DNA of 55,745 nt from an uncultured Bacteroidota bacterium (GTDB lineage: Bacteria; Bacteroidota; Bacteroidia; Bacteroidales; FEN-979): the NCBI GenBank assembly GCA_937862805.1, contig CALMDO010000235.1:1-55745 (forward strand). The letters run 5' to 3'. A model generated the notes under the pieces. It was not told the DNA's origin. It saw only the letters and a list, made by a program, of their open reading frames with translations, and did not search any database. The position numbers and the translations under genes were made by a program. Below are positions 48,151 through 55,745 of this stretch, in pieces (position 1 is the first letter of the stretch; the number at the start of each line of letters is the position of its first letter).

Positions 48151-50604
48151 TTAATCGAACAGGATCAGGCCGCTTTCGGCATCCACCGTGTAATTTCCGA
48201 ATAACTTCAGCGTGGTGGCGCCAAAGTGAAGTGATGCGGTTCTTTTGTTAACAGTGACTTTCAGATCGCTGATGGTATTTTTACCGATTCGCACCTCTTT
48301 CAGTGTCAGGACAGCCTTATCTGCAATTTCTCCTTCGCCGATGATCCGGGTGACGTCGCCCTCGAAATTGGACTTATCGATCACCCCGTCGCGCAACAGT
48401 TTCAGAACGACAATCGGTGAGATATAACACTCTTTTTCTTTGGGATCGTAAGTGAATTCGGTGGTAATCCCGTTGATATAACCGTTGCCCAGAAGGTAAC
48501 CTTCCCTGGTTTTAGTCACCGCAACATTGTTTTCCTCCGGTTTGATGACCACCTCAATTTTGGTGGCGGGGGCATTTTTGTCCACGGTTGTTTTAGGAAT
48601 ATAATCATTGCGCAGGATGCTGAATTCGGTACGCCTGTTCAGTTGATGAGCGGCTTCTTTCACATTATTGCCCGGTAACCCTGCGATCAGGGAGTCAGTG
48701 ATAACGGTACCTGCTTTAAAGGTGTAGCCTTCCCTGGTGATATCTTTGGTCAGTGTGCGCGGAACTCTTTCGCCGTAACCTTTGGCAATCAGTCTTTCAG
48801 GGTCAATTCCGCGGGAAATCAGGTAATCAACCACACTTTGTGCCCGCTTTTGAGAAAGGATATCGTTGCGTTCTTCGGTATCCCGTGTATCGGTGTGGGA
48901 GGCCAATTCCACAACAATAGTCTCGTTGGCATCGAGGGTTTCAATGAGACCCTGCAATGAATCCTGGTACTGGGGTTTGAGGTCCCATTTAGCCAGATCG
49001 TAGAGAATATCCGGCAACACCACGGGCTTTTTTGGAATCGGTCGGAGGATGAAATTCCTCACGAGGTCTTTGCTTTTCTCAAGGCCCACAGTGGTCTCCC
49101 TTCCTTTTTCATTGAAATAGTCCTTTTTGGTGACCATGATGTCGTAAGTGGTGTTGGCTGAGATCTGCATTTTATTGAAAGCATAATGGCCTTTGTCATC
49201 GGTATTGTCTTCCAACGATTTACCATTGGTCCCGACAATGCTCACTTTTGCGCCCGGCACCGGTTGCAGGGTCCGGTCGTCTGTCACGTTCCCTTCGAGG
49301 GTGAAATAGACGGGGGGTATGACAAAGGAGTAGATGTCGTCGCGTCCTTTCCCGCCCGGCCGGTTGGAGGAAAACAGACCTTGTTCGGCTTCATCGGGAT
49401 TAAAAACAATGGCAAAATCATCAGCGGAGGAGTTCAGGGGGTATTTCATGTTGACCGGGCGACTTAAGGTATCGTCCGACAGCACGACCATAAAGATATC
49501 CAGGCCGCCCATACCGGGCAATCCATTGGAAGAAAAGTAGAGAATGCTGTCATTCCTGATGAAAGGAAAGAGTTCATCGCCCTGGGTATTGATTTCCGGT
49601 CCCAGGTTGCGTTTGACATATTTTCCGCCTTTCTTGTCTTTATAGGCCATCCAGATATCTTTTCCGCCATGTCCTCCCGGCAAATCTGCTGAAAAATAGA
49701 TGGTTTCATCGGTGGTGACGGTAGGTTGTCCCACAACAGTGGTGGAGTCGCCTCCCAGATCGACCATATCAGGTTCTGACCAGGTTGTATTTCCGGTACG
49801 ACTGGCTTTAAAGATGGCACACCCGTTTTTCTTTTTCGGTTCATTCCAGCAACGGGTAAAGTAGAAGGAAGAAAAACGGGGATTGAACTGTCCGGCGCCA
49901 TCATTGGCTTTGGAGTTGATCATCCCTGAACCATCGGCCAATACTGGTTTGCTCCAATCGTTTTTCCGGTCGATACGGCTCAGGAAAAAATCTGAAAAAC
50001 CCAAGCCGGTCCAGTTATCTACATCTTTTCCTTTGGCTCCGCTGCGATCGGAGGTAAAAATCACGGAACCCAGTTTCCGGTCAGCATAGGAAGGAGCGAA
50101 ATCGTCTTCTTTGGAGTTCAGGATCTTTTCCCATTTCACCTCGTATTTCGAAGGATTGGCCATCCATTCTTTGGCGAGGGTACAAGTTTCGATGCCAACG
50201 TCAGCTTTGGGATCGTTCGGAACCTTCTCTTTGTAAGCTTCATATTGTTTTACAGCCTCATCGTAGTTGCCGTTGACCTTGAGCATATCGGCAAAAAGAA
50301 GGATCACCTTTGGATCATCTTTCGTGTATTTGGCATTGTTGGCCAGGCGTTTGTATGCGGCTTCAGCTTTTTTTGTGTTGTTCATCATCCGGTAACATTC
50401 GGCCATCCGGAAGGAAATCCGATCCCTTTCGCCCCTGTTTTTTTTGACCTTTGAGTAGGCTTTCTGGTATTTCTGCAACGCCAGCAGGTACATCTGATCT
50501 GAAAAAGCTTCATCGGCTGCCTTGGAGAATTTATTCTGTGCAGTGACAAGGCCCGGAGCCAGCAGAAAGATCAGGAGTAAAGGAAGGATGGCAGGAAAAC
50601 GCAT
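48151..50604 (-). CDS. PorE-like TPR/PD40/CRD/OmpA protein with degenerate retropepsin-like C-terminus
   Basis: 817 residues from ATG 50604; another ATG lies two codons upstream. Signal peptide to about residue 22. Then TPR-like repeats (about 25-130: LLALQKYQKAYSK, RISFRMAECYRMMNN), PD40/WD40-type propeller repeats (about 155-420: VIFTSDRSGAKG, IYFSADLPGGHGGKDIW, LYFSSNGLPGMGGLDIF), a carboxypeptidase-regulatory-like domain (about 425-500) and an OmpA domain (about 530-670, ELASHTDTRDTEERN and AKGYGERVP) that should bind peptidoglycan. This order is that of PorE in the type IX secretion system. Unlike PorE it has about 120 more residues resembling a retropepsin fold, in which the DTGAS motif is replaced by DPKEKE at D720. 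It is followed by purM, 5 bases away. Confidence 0.85.
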   Translation of the reverse strand: MRFPAILPLLLIFLLAPGLVTAQNKFSKAADEAFSDQMYLLALQKYQKAYSKVKKNRGERDRISFRMAECYRMMNNTKKAEAAYKRLANNAKYTKDDPKVILLFADMLKVNGNYDEAVKQYEAYKEKVPNDPKADVGIETCTLAKEWMANPSKYEVKWEKILNSKEDDFAPSYADRKLGSVIFTSDRSGAKGKDVDNWTGLGFSDFFLSRIDRKNDWSKPVLADGSGMINSKANDGAGQFNPRFSSFYFTRCWNEPKKKNGCAIFKASRTGNTTWSEPDMVDLGGDSTTVVGQPTVTTDETIYFSADLPGGHGGKDIWMAYKDKKGGKYVKRNLGPEINTQGDELFPFIRNDSILYFSSNGLPGMGGLDIFMVVLSDDTLSRPVNMKYPLNSSADDFAIVFNPDEAEQGLFSSNRPGGKGRDDIYSFVIPPVYFTLEGNVTDDRTLQPVPGAKVSIVGTNGKSLEDNTDDKGHYAFNKMQISANTTYDIMVTKKDYFNEKGRETTVGLEKSKDLVRNFILRPIPKKPVVLPDILYDLAKWDLKPQYQDSLQGLIETLDANETIVVELASHTDTRDTEERNDILSQKRAQSVVDYLISRGIDPERLIAKGYGERVPRTLTKDITREGYTFKAGTVITDSLIAGLPGNNVKEAAHQLNRRTEFSILRNDYIPKTTVDKNAPATKIEVVIKPEENNVAVTKTREGYLLGNGYINGITTEFTYDPKEKECYISPIVVLKLLRDGVIDKSNFEGDVTRIIGEGEIADKAVLTLKEVRIGKNTISDLKVTVNKRTASLHFGATTLKLFGNYTVDAESGLILFD

Positions 50605-50636
50605 GATCATACCTAATGGTTTGCTGTTAAAACGTA

Positions 50637-50644
50637 CAAAGATA
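50637..50644 (-). promoter_or_regulatory. -7 box upstream of the PorE-like gene
   Basis: The minus strand reads TATCTTTG (complement of CAAAGATA), an exact TAnnTTTG match about 32 bases before the ATG. It lies just after the secDF terminator; no clear -33 box is seen. Confidence 0.4.
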
Positions 50645-50666
50645 GTCAAAAGTCTTCACCGGGTAT

Positions 50667-50706
50667 AAAAAAAGCCCCTCCTGATTTGCCAGGAAGGGCT
50701 TTTTAA
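50667..50706 (-). terminator. Rho-independent terminator of secDF
   Basis: On the minus strand AAAAAGCCCTTCCTG pairs with CAGGAGGGGCTTTTTTT (one mismatch) across GCAAAT, and ends in a run of T. It starts about 12 bases after the secDF stop. Confidence 0.9.
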
Positions 50707-50718
50707 AGGTTAAGATTT

Positions 50719-53700
50719 TTATTTAACTTTCTTTTTCAGCGCCAGTTCTTTATTCTCCCTACGGCGGCTTTGCCACTGGAGAATGTCATAAGCGATCGGG
50801 GTAGCGACAAATACAGAAGAGTACGTACCTGATACAACTCCGATGATCAATGCGAAGGTGAAACCTCTCAAAACCTCTCCTCCGAAGATAAAGATCACGA
50901 TCAGGGTTACCAGGGTAACACCGGAGGTATTGATGGTACGGCCCAGGGTGCTGTTGATGGCTGCGTTGATGTTGCTGCCGAGTTCCCGTTTGGGGTAGAG
51001 TGCCCGGTATTCACGGATTCTGTCGAAGATGATAACCGTATCCATAATGGAGTACCCGATGATTGTCAGCAGCGCTGCAATAAATGTCTGGTCAATCTCC
51101 ATACCGAATGGAAGGATGCCGTGGAACAAGGTAAACACGGTGAGAATGACCAGCGTATCGTGTGCCAATGAGATAACCCCTCCCAGACCGAACTGCCAGT
51201 TTTTGAACCGGATGGCAATGTAAATGAAGATGATAAGCAGAGAGAAGAGTACTGCCATGAAAGCACGCCATATTAAGGTATAGGAGATGGTGGGATCAAC
51301 CCGTTGTGAGCTTAGCTGACCAATGATTTTTTTAGCATCGGCCGATTTGAAATCGTTGTAAGAGATGGGGGTTTTATAGAATTGTTTGACCCCGTCGAAC
51401 AATTTCATGTTGACTATGGAATCCGATTTCTGATCCCGGTCGTTGATCATCACTTTGGTTGTGATTTTCACCTGGTTGCTTGGGCCAAAAGTCTTGACTT
51501 CGGGATATTCGCCCAAAGTCTTGTTGAGGGATTCACGGACATCATTGGTGGATACGTTCTGATCGAAACGGACGATATAGCTGCGTCCTCCGGTGAAATC
51601 CAGACCCGGTTCGAGGCCGCGGATGAAGAGGCTGATGATCCCCGGAATAATAATGGCGATGGAAAGGATGTACATTTTTTTCCTGAGCCCCATGAAGTCG
51701 ATGGAGATATTGTGCAGCAGGTCAAAGGTGTACTTATTACCGGTAGTAATCTTCATGTTGCGGTTAAGCATCCATTCAAAAACGAGACGTGCAATAAAGA
51801 TCGAGGAAAAGAGCGAGAGCAGCAGACCAAGTACCAGGGTGGTGGCAAAACCCTGGATGGGTCCTGTACCGAAGATATAGAGAACGATACCGGTAAGGAT
51901 CGTGGTGACGTGTCCGTCGATGATGGCAGAGAGGGCATGGTGGAAACCATCTTTAACAACCAGCCGGATTCCTTTTCCGGCACGGATCTCCTCTCGCATT
52001 CGCTCGTAGATGATCACGTTGGAGTCAACGGCCATAGCGAGGGTTAGAACAATACCGGCAATACCGGGAAGGGTGAGGACGGCGCCGATTGAAGCCAGAA
52101 CGCCGAAGAGAAAGAAGACGTTGGCGAAAAGCGCGATATCGGCCACATGACCAGCTCCGTTGTAGTAGAGTGACATATAAAGGAGAACTCCCAGGAAGGC
52201 AATGACGAAGGAGATCAGACCGGCATTGATGGATTCCTGACCCAGGGATGGGCCTACAATCTCTTCGGCCACGATCCTGGCCGGAGCAGGTAATTTACCT
52301 GCTTTCAGAATGTTGGCAAGGTCCTGTGCCTCCTCAACCGTCATGTTGCCGCCCGTGATGGAAGACATCCCGTTGGGGATTTCGTTGTTGACGTTGGGAT
52401 AACTGTACACGTAACCATCCAGGAGGATGGCAATTTGTTTGCCGATGTTTTCACCGGTGAGGCGTTTCCAGATACGTGCGCCTTCTGAGTTCATCGACAT
52501 CGACACTTCAACCCTTCCGTTTTGGTCGTAATCCTGACGGGCGTTGGTGATCACGTCTCCACCCAGGGCAGGACTGCCGTCACGGGATGTAACTTTCAGC
52601 GCTACGAGTTCCAGTACATTGGGTGATTCAGTGCGGGGTTTAACGGTCCAAGCCAGTTTCATGTCGCGTGGGAACATGTTTTTGGTCATCCGCAGCATCC
52701 GGTTGACCTGGGCGGTATCTTTGATAAAGGAGCGGCCGACCATGGCGGTCTGACCTGCCACGTATTGCCCGTTTTTGTCCTGATAAATCGCCGGGTTCAG
52801 GTAGGCAAAGAGGGGATTGACCTTGGCATACTCTTCAAAAGATTCGCTCTTTTGTTTACCCACTTTGGTTTTGGTGGTATCGGTACCCAGTTTTTTCAAC
52901 AAAGCGTTACCGGAGGTATCTTTTTTGGTGGTGTCGGCAGCTGCTTTGGAAGGTGCTTCCTTTTTTGCCGGCTCTTTCTTCTCAGCAAGGGTTTGTTTGG
53001 AGGCCAGAGTATTGGCTACGACGGCAGAATCGGCTTTCAGGGTGCTGTCGGCTTTGAGACTGTCGGCATTGGCACTCAGGATACTTACCAGTTTTTTGTT
53101 GGCTTCGGCGAAGAAGGGTTGTAGTTCGGGGAACTGATAGGTTTCCCAAAATTCAAGTTGTGCGGTTCCTTGCAGGAGTTTCCTGACCCTTTCGGGATCT
53201 TTGATGCCCGGGAGTTCGATCAGGATACGGCCGGCTGTTTGCAGCTTTTGAATATTGGGTTGAACGACACCGAAGCGGTCGATACGGGTCGTAAGGATGT
53301 TATAGGTTCTGTCAATAGCTCCGTTACTCTCTTCGCGGATTACTTTGATCACATCCTCATTGGTGGAGGAATAGTTAATCTTGTCTTTCAGTTCAACCGT
53401 GTTGAAAATAGCGGCCAACTTGGCGTTAGGATCTACTTCTTTAAATGATTCAGCGAAGAGATCCACAAAATCGCGGGTGCTGTTTTTCTCCTTTTCTGTG
53501 GCAATGAGCAAGGCTTTGTTGAAGGTCGGGTCAGGGTTGTTGCCCGACAGCGCGCGCACAACGTCTGGCACTGACACTGCCATGGTGACATTCATCCCTC
53601 CCTTGAGGTCGAGCCCGAGGTTAATTTCCCGCTCTTTTACATCCTTAAGCGTGTATTTTTTGACCAGGATGTTGTACACGTTCACGTTGGCCATCGAATC

Positions 53701-53925
53701 ATTGAAATGCTCCAGTTTTGCTTTGGAGATGGAATCATAGAAATATTCCACTTTCAACGGGTCGCCTTTTGCCATACTGGTTGCCATCGCTTTAACGGCC
53801 GGCGAGTTGGCATAATCCTGTGCTTTGGCGGAGTAGCGATAACTGATGAAAGTGAAGGACAGCTGGAACAAACAAACCAAAACGAAGGTAATCGCGAAAA
53901 ATTTAATAACGCCTTTGCTCTGCAT
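50719..53925 (-). CDS. secDF: Protein translocase SecDF fusion
   Basis: 1068 residues; SecD and SecF are one polypeptide. A first helix is followed by LGLDLKGGMNVTMAV (SecD) and a large periplasmic part. The SecD membrane half shows VLTLAMAVDSNVIIYERMREE. The SecF half begins LDFTGGRSYIVRF with GYSIMDTVIIFDRIREY. Proton-driven accessory factor of Sec export. The periplasmic P1 region has an insertion (about 275-365) of low complexity, rich in Lys, Ala, Ser and Thr. Two-box promoter upstream and terminator downstream make it a single unit. Confidence 0.96.
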   Translation of the reverse strand: MQSKGVIKFFAITFVLVCLFQLSFTFISYRYSAKAQDYANSPAVKAMATSMAKGDPLKVEYFYDSISKAKLEHFNDSMANVNVYNILVKKYTLKDVKEREINLGLDLKGGMNVTMAVSVPDVVRALSGNNPDPTFNKALLIATEKEKNSTRDFVDLFAESFKEVDPNAKLAAIFNTVELKDKINYSSTNEDVIKVIREESNGAIDRTYNILTTRIDRFGVVQPNIQKLQTAGRILIELPGIKDPERVRKLLQGTAQLEFWETYQFPELQPFFAEANKKLVSILSANADSLKADSTLKADSAVVANTLASKQTLAEKKEPAKKEAPSKAAADTTKKDTSGNALLKKLGTDTTKTKVGKQKSESFEEYAKVNPLFAYLNPAIYQDKNGQYVAGQTAMVGRSFIKDTAQVNRMLRMTKNMFPRDMKLAWTVKPRTESPNVLELVALKVTSRDGSPALGGDVITNARQDYDQNGRVEVSMSMNSEGARIWKRLTGENIGKQIAILLDGYVYSYPNVNNEIPNGMSSITGGNMTVEEAQDLANILKAGKLPAPARIVAEEIVGPSLGQESINAGLISFVIAFLGVLLYMSLYYNGAGHVADIALFANVFFLFGVLASIGAVLTLPGIAGIVLTLAMAVDSNVIIYERMREEIRAGKGIRLVVKDGFHHALSAIIDGHVTTILTGIVLYIFGTGPIQGFATTLVLGLLLSLFSSIFIARLVFEWMLNRNMKITTGNKYTFDLLHNISIDFMGLRKKMYILSIAIIIPGIISLFIRGLEPGLDFTGGRSYIVRFDQNVSTNDVRESLNKTLGEYPEVKTFGPSNQVKITTKVMINDRDQKSDSIVNMKLFDGVKQFYKTPISYNDFKSADAKKIIGQLSSQRVDPTISYTLIWRAFMAVLFSLLIIFIYIAIRFKNWQFGLGGVISLAHDTLVILTVFTLFHGILPFGMEIDQTFIAALLTIIGYSIMDTVIIFDRIREYRALYPKRELGSNINAAINSTLGRTINTSGVTLVTLIVIFIFGGEVLRGFTFALIIGVVSGTYSSVFVATPIAYDILQWQSRRRENKELALKKKVK

Positions 53926-53979
53926 GAGTTTAGAGTTTTAATGGAAAGTATTTTTTATACCTGATTTTTTTTGAGGGTG

Positions 53980-54010
53980 CAAAATTAGGTAATTACTCTT
54001 TAATATCCAA
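53980..54010 (-). promoter_or_regulatory. Bacteroidetes-type promoter of secDF
   Basis: On the minus strand TTG (54010-54008) is followed after 20 bases by TAATTTTG (53987-53980), an exact two-box match. The leader before the ATG at 53925 would be about 50 bases. Confidence 0.65.
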
Positions 54011-54018
54011 TATAATTG

Positions 54019-54603
54019 TTAAGGCTTTCCATTAAATTCGCTTTTGGAGCTGGCAGTATGATCGCGGGAAAGCCGTGTCAGCAATTTTTTCGCATACGAT
54101 CTGAAGCCGGCCCGTTCTTCCTCCATTCTCCATTGGATGGAATCGATCAGCTCCTGCCTTAGATCAGGTTCCTGTTCAACATAACGGGCAATTATCTCCA
54201 TGCTGTAAACTTTAGTTGAAACAGCTTCTTCTTTCGCCAACAACCAATCAAAACAAAGGCTTACAAGACGACCAGAAAGATCAGGGGAGGGGAGGGGTGA
54301 TCTTGCCAGAATATGCAGTGTGTGGCGTTTCAGACCATCATGTTGAAAGCACTCCAGCGCTTTAACAAGCGGGTCGATTCTCCCTTCCAACCATTCCGGT
54401 TTTTGTTCGGTGACCACATCCACAACCCACGCAGCCCGCCGGCTGACCGGTTCCAGGTTCAACAGAAACAACTCAAATAGGAGGTCAAAGAGCCTTTCCT
54501 GTGACCTAATCAGATCGGCGATCAGATCGGTATTCCGGCGTGACATCTCGCGGTTCAACAACCCGGTCAATTCCTCTTGCATCCGTTTCTGGTCGGGCTT
54601 CAT
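54019..54603 (-). CDS. Small HEAT-like helical protein
   Basis: 194 residues, all helical by appearance, no signal or membrane segment. SRRAAWVVDVVTEQKPEWL, DGLKRHTLHILAR, VSLCFDWLLAKEEAVSTKVYSMEIIAR and YAKKLLTRL are spaced like HEAT repeats. Such proteins are conserved in Bacteroidetes and are sometimes mislabelled adenylosuccinate lyase; there is no lyase signature here. Function unknown. I use ATG 54603; a TTG two codons earlier is in frame. A CAAATTTA box at 54652-54659 gives a -7 element on this strand. Divergent from the arginine decarboxylase gene. Confidence 0.8.
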   Translation of the reverse strand: MKPDQKRMQEELTGLLNREMSRRNTDLIADLIRSQERLFDLLFELFLLNLEPVSRRAAWVVDVVTEQKPEWLEGRIDPLVKALECFQHDGLKRHTLHILARSPLPSPDLSGRLVSLCFDWLLAKEEAVSTKVYSMEIIARYVEQEPDLRQELIDSIQWRMEEERAGFRSYAKKLLTRLSRDHTASSKSEFNGKP

Positions 54604-54732
54604 GCACAATCGGTTTTCATCGGGATGTGATGTTTTTCATGATTCAAAGGGCAAATTTATAAACAATTGAAATGGCTGCTTGCTCCAGTGAAAAAATTTC
54701 AGTGAACTATATCATAATCTATCGGATTGAGT

Positions 54733-54740
54733 TAATTTTG
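54733..54740 (+). promoter_or_regulatory. -7 box upstream of the arginine decarboxylase gene
   Basis: TAATTTTG matches TAnnTTTG exactly, 77 bases before the ATG. No TTG at -33. The 214-base gap between the two divergent genes holds one such box on each strand and otherwise nothing I recognise. Confidence 0.4.
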
Positions 54741-54817
54741 TCAACAAATTTTGATCCAGGTTATTTACTTGGTGGAAAAAACGATATAGTAAATCAGTTA
54801 CATTCAATTCTGATTGT

Positions 54818-55745
54818 ATGAAAAACAAGTACATTGACCTCATCGAACAAACCTTCGACTTTCCACAGGATGAGTTTGAGGTGATTGACAATGAGCTCTA
54901 CTTTTACCAGGTTCCCCTGATGGATATCATCAAACAGTATGGTACACCACTGAAAATCTCTTACCTGCCAAAGGTCAGTTCCCAGATTCAGCGGGCGAAA
55001 AGGTTGTTCAATGTCGCCATGGCAAAAGTTGATTACCAGGGGGATTATCACTACTGCTATTGCACCAAGAGTTCTCATTTCAGCTTTATTCTGGAAGAAG
55101 CACTTAAAAACGATATCCATCTGGAGACCTCCTCCGCTTTTGATATTTCCATCATTGAAGACCTTGCCGAACGTGGATTGTTCGCGAAAGACCGTTACGT
55201 CATCTGCAATGGTTTTAAACGTCCCCAGTACATTGAGAACATTGTCAATCTTTTCAATAACGGATTTACCAACATGATCCCCGTCCTTGACAATCTGTTT
55301 GAACTGGAAAAATATGAAGCCGGAATCCGGGGAAAAATGAAACTGGGCATCCGGATTGCGTCGGAAGAAGAGCCAAAATTCGACTTTTATACCTCCCGCC
55401 TGGGAATCCGGTACAACGACATCATCCCTTATTTTCAGGAAAAAATTCAGAACAACCCGAAGTTTGAACTGAAAATGCTCCATTTTTTCATCAACACCGG
55501 CATCAAAGACAAAGCTTATTATTGGAATGAGTTGAATAAAAGCGTAAGCGTCTATTGTGAGCTGAAAAAGATTTGCCCCGAACTCACTTTCCTGAACATC
55601 GGAGGAGGGCTACCTATCAAAAATTCCCTCGATTTCACCTACGATTATGAATACATGGCTGAAGAGATCATTGCCCAGGTGAAAAGCATTTGTGAGCGGA
55701 ATGATGTTCCTGAACCTGATATATTTACCGAATTCGGATCCTTCA
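54818..55745 (+). CDS. speA: Arginine decarboxylase, fold type III PLP enzyme (partial, 3' end missing)
   Basis: 309 complete residues before the window end; the Bacteroidetes enzyme is about 460. Fold type III PLP decarboxylase: YCYCTKSSHFSFIL carries the PLP lysine, HLETSSAFDISI, VICNGFKRPQYIEN and GIRIASEEEPKF are typical, and LTFLNIGGGLPIKNS holds the glycine loop. The likely reaction is arginine to agmatine, the first step of spermidine synthesis. Related decarboxylases of diaminopimelate or carboxynorspermidine share the fold, so substrate is moderately certain. The first ATG is at 54818, with a -7 box upstream. Confidence 0.88.
   Translation, partial: MKNKYIDLIEQTFDFPQDEFEVIDNELYFYQVPLMDIIKQYGTPLKISYLPKVSSQIQRAKRLFNVAMAKVDYQGDYHYCYCTKSSHFSFILEEALKNDIHLETSSAFDISIIEDLAERGLFAKDRYVICNGFKRPQYIENIVNLFNNGFTNMIPVLDNLFELEKYEAGIRGKMKLGIRIASEEEPKFDFYTSRLGIRYNDIIPYFQEKIQNNPKFELKMLHFFINTGIKDKAYYWNELNKSVSVYCELKKICPELTFLNIGGGLPIKNSLDFTYDYEYMAEEIIAQVKSICERNDVPEPDIFTEFGSF

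Noticed and set aside
51382..52047. Open frame of 221 codons opposite secDF
   Set aside because: Lies wholly inside the SecF/SecD junction region on the other strand; acidic low-complexity product, no start context.
54794..55483. Long open frame (229 codons) on the minus strand opposite the arginine decarboxylase gene
   Set aside because: The plus-strand frame has unmistakable PLP decarboxylase motifs; the opposite frame has low-complexity hydrophobic/charged content without any family feature and is a shadow.

Overview
The window looks like a chromosomal segment from a Bacteroidetes bacterium, probably of the Bacteroidales/Marinilabiliales side. The evidence is: a C10 cysteine protease ending in a type IX secretion (T9SS) sorting domain; a TPR/PD40/OmpA protein of PorE-like layout; a fused SecDF; ribosomal protein S16 with a long charged tail; the Bacteroidetes-type purM, pyrF and arginine decarboxylase; DUF4492 beside cydAB; and repeated promoter-like TAnnTTTG (-7) boxes, some with a -33 TTG 19-21 bp upstream. 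No tRNA, rRNA, CRISPR array, insertion sequence or attachment site was recognised, and no gap between genes exceeds 300 bases. I have assigned taxonomy from gene content only.

Layout. 1-2846 (+): end of an unidentified gene overlapping a type III restriction (Res) subunit. 2901-5042 (-): secreted C10 protease. 5191-13639 (-): a probable operon that runs from a BatA/vWA membrane protein through a flippase, two glycosyltransferases and an O-antigen ligase-like protein to a UMF1-type MFS protein and a small membrane-anchored protein, i.e. a surface polysaccharide segment. 13709-15046 (-): gdhA with its own promoter and terminator. 15208-18360 (-): rpsP-rimM-trmN6-like, then marC and a YwqK-like lipoprotein. 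18449-19544 (-): a DUF2231 membrane protein and an exported rubrerythrin. 19707-29107 (+): dnaE, trxA, a DUF58 gene, valS and typA.

29109-34046 (-): five overlapping or abutting genes for a heterodisulfide reductase-like complex: two HdrC-like ferredoxins, HdrB, a short HdrA and a membrane HdrE/HdrD-type fusion. 34132-36606 (-): rsmE, DUF4159 and an orphan BMP-type lipoprotein. 36623-39849 (-): DUF4492-cydA-cydB and a newly noted 32-residue single-span protein, forming a cytochrome bd oxidase unit. 39875-41745 (-): lemA and two TPM-domain genes. 41829-43736 (-): htpG with a structured leader, divergent from ilvE (43907-44926, +). 44947-50604 (-): pyrF-prfA and then purM with a PorE-like OmpA protein. 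50719-53925 (-): secDF. 54019-54603 (-): a small HEAT-like protein, divergent from an arginine decarboxylase cut by the window end.

Functional picture: most of the window is housekeeping. The least explained parts are the Hdr-like membrane module, which probably links a cytoplasmic thiol/disulfide or flavin reaction to the menaquinone pool that cytochrome bd also uses; the PorE-like protein, which carries a retropepsin-like C-terminal domain lacking the catalytic DTG motif; the exported rubrerythrin; and the 32-residue partner of cytochrome bd.
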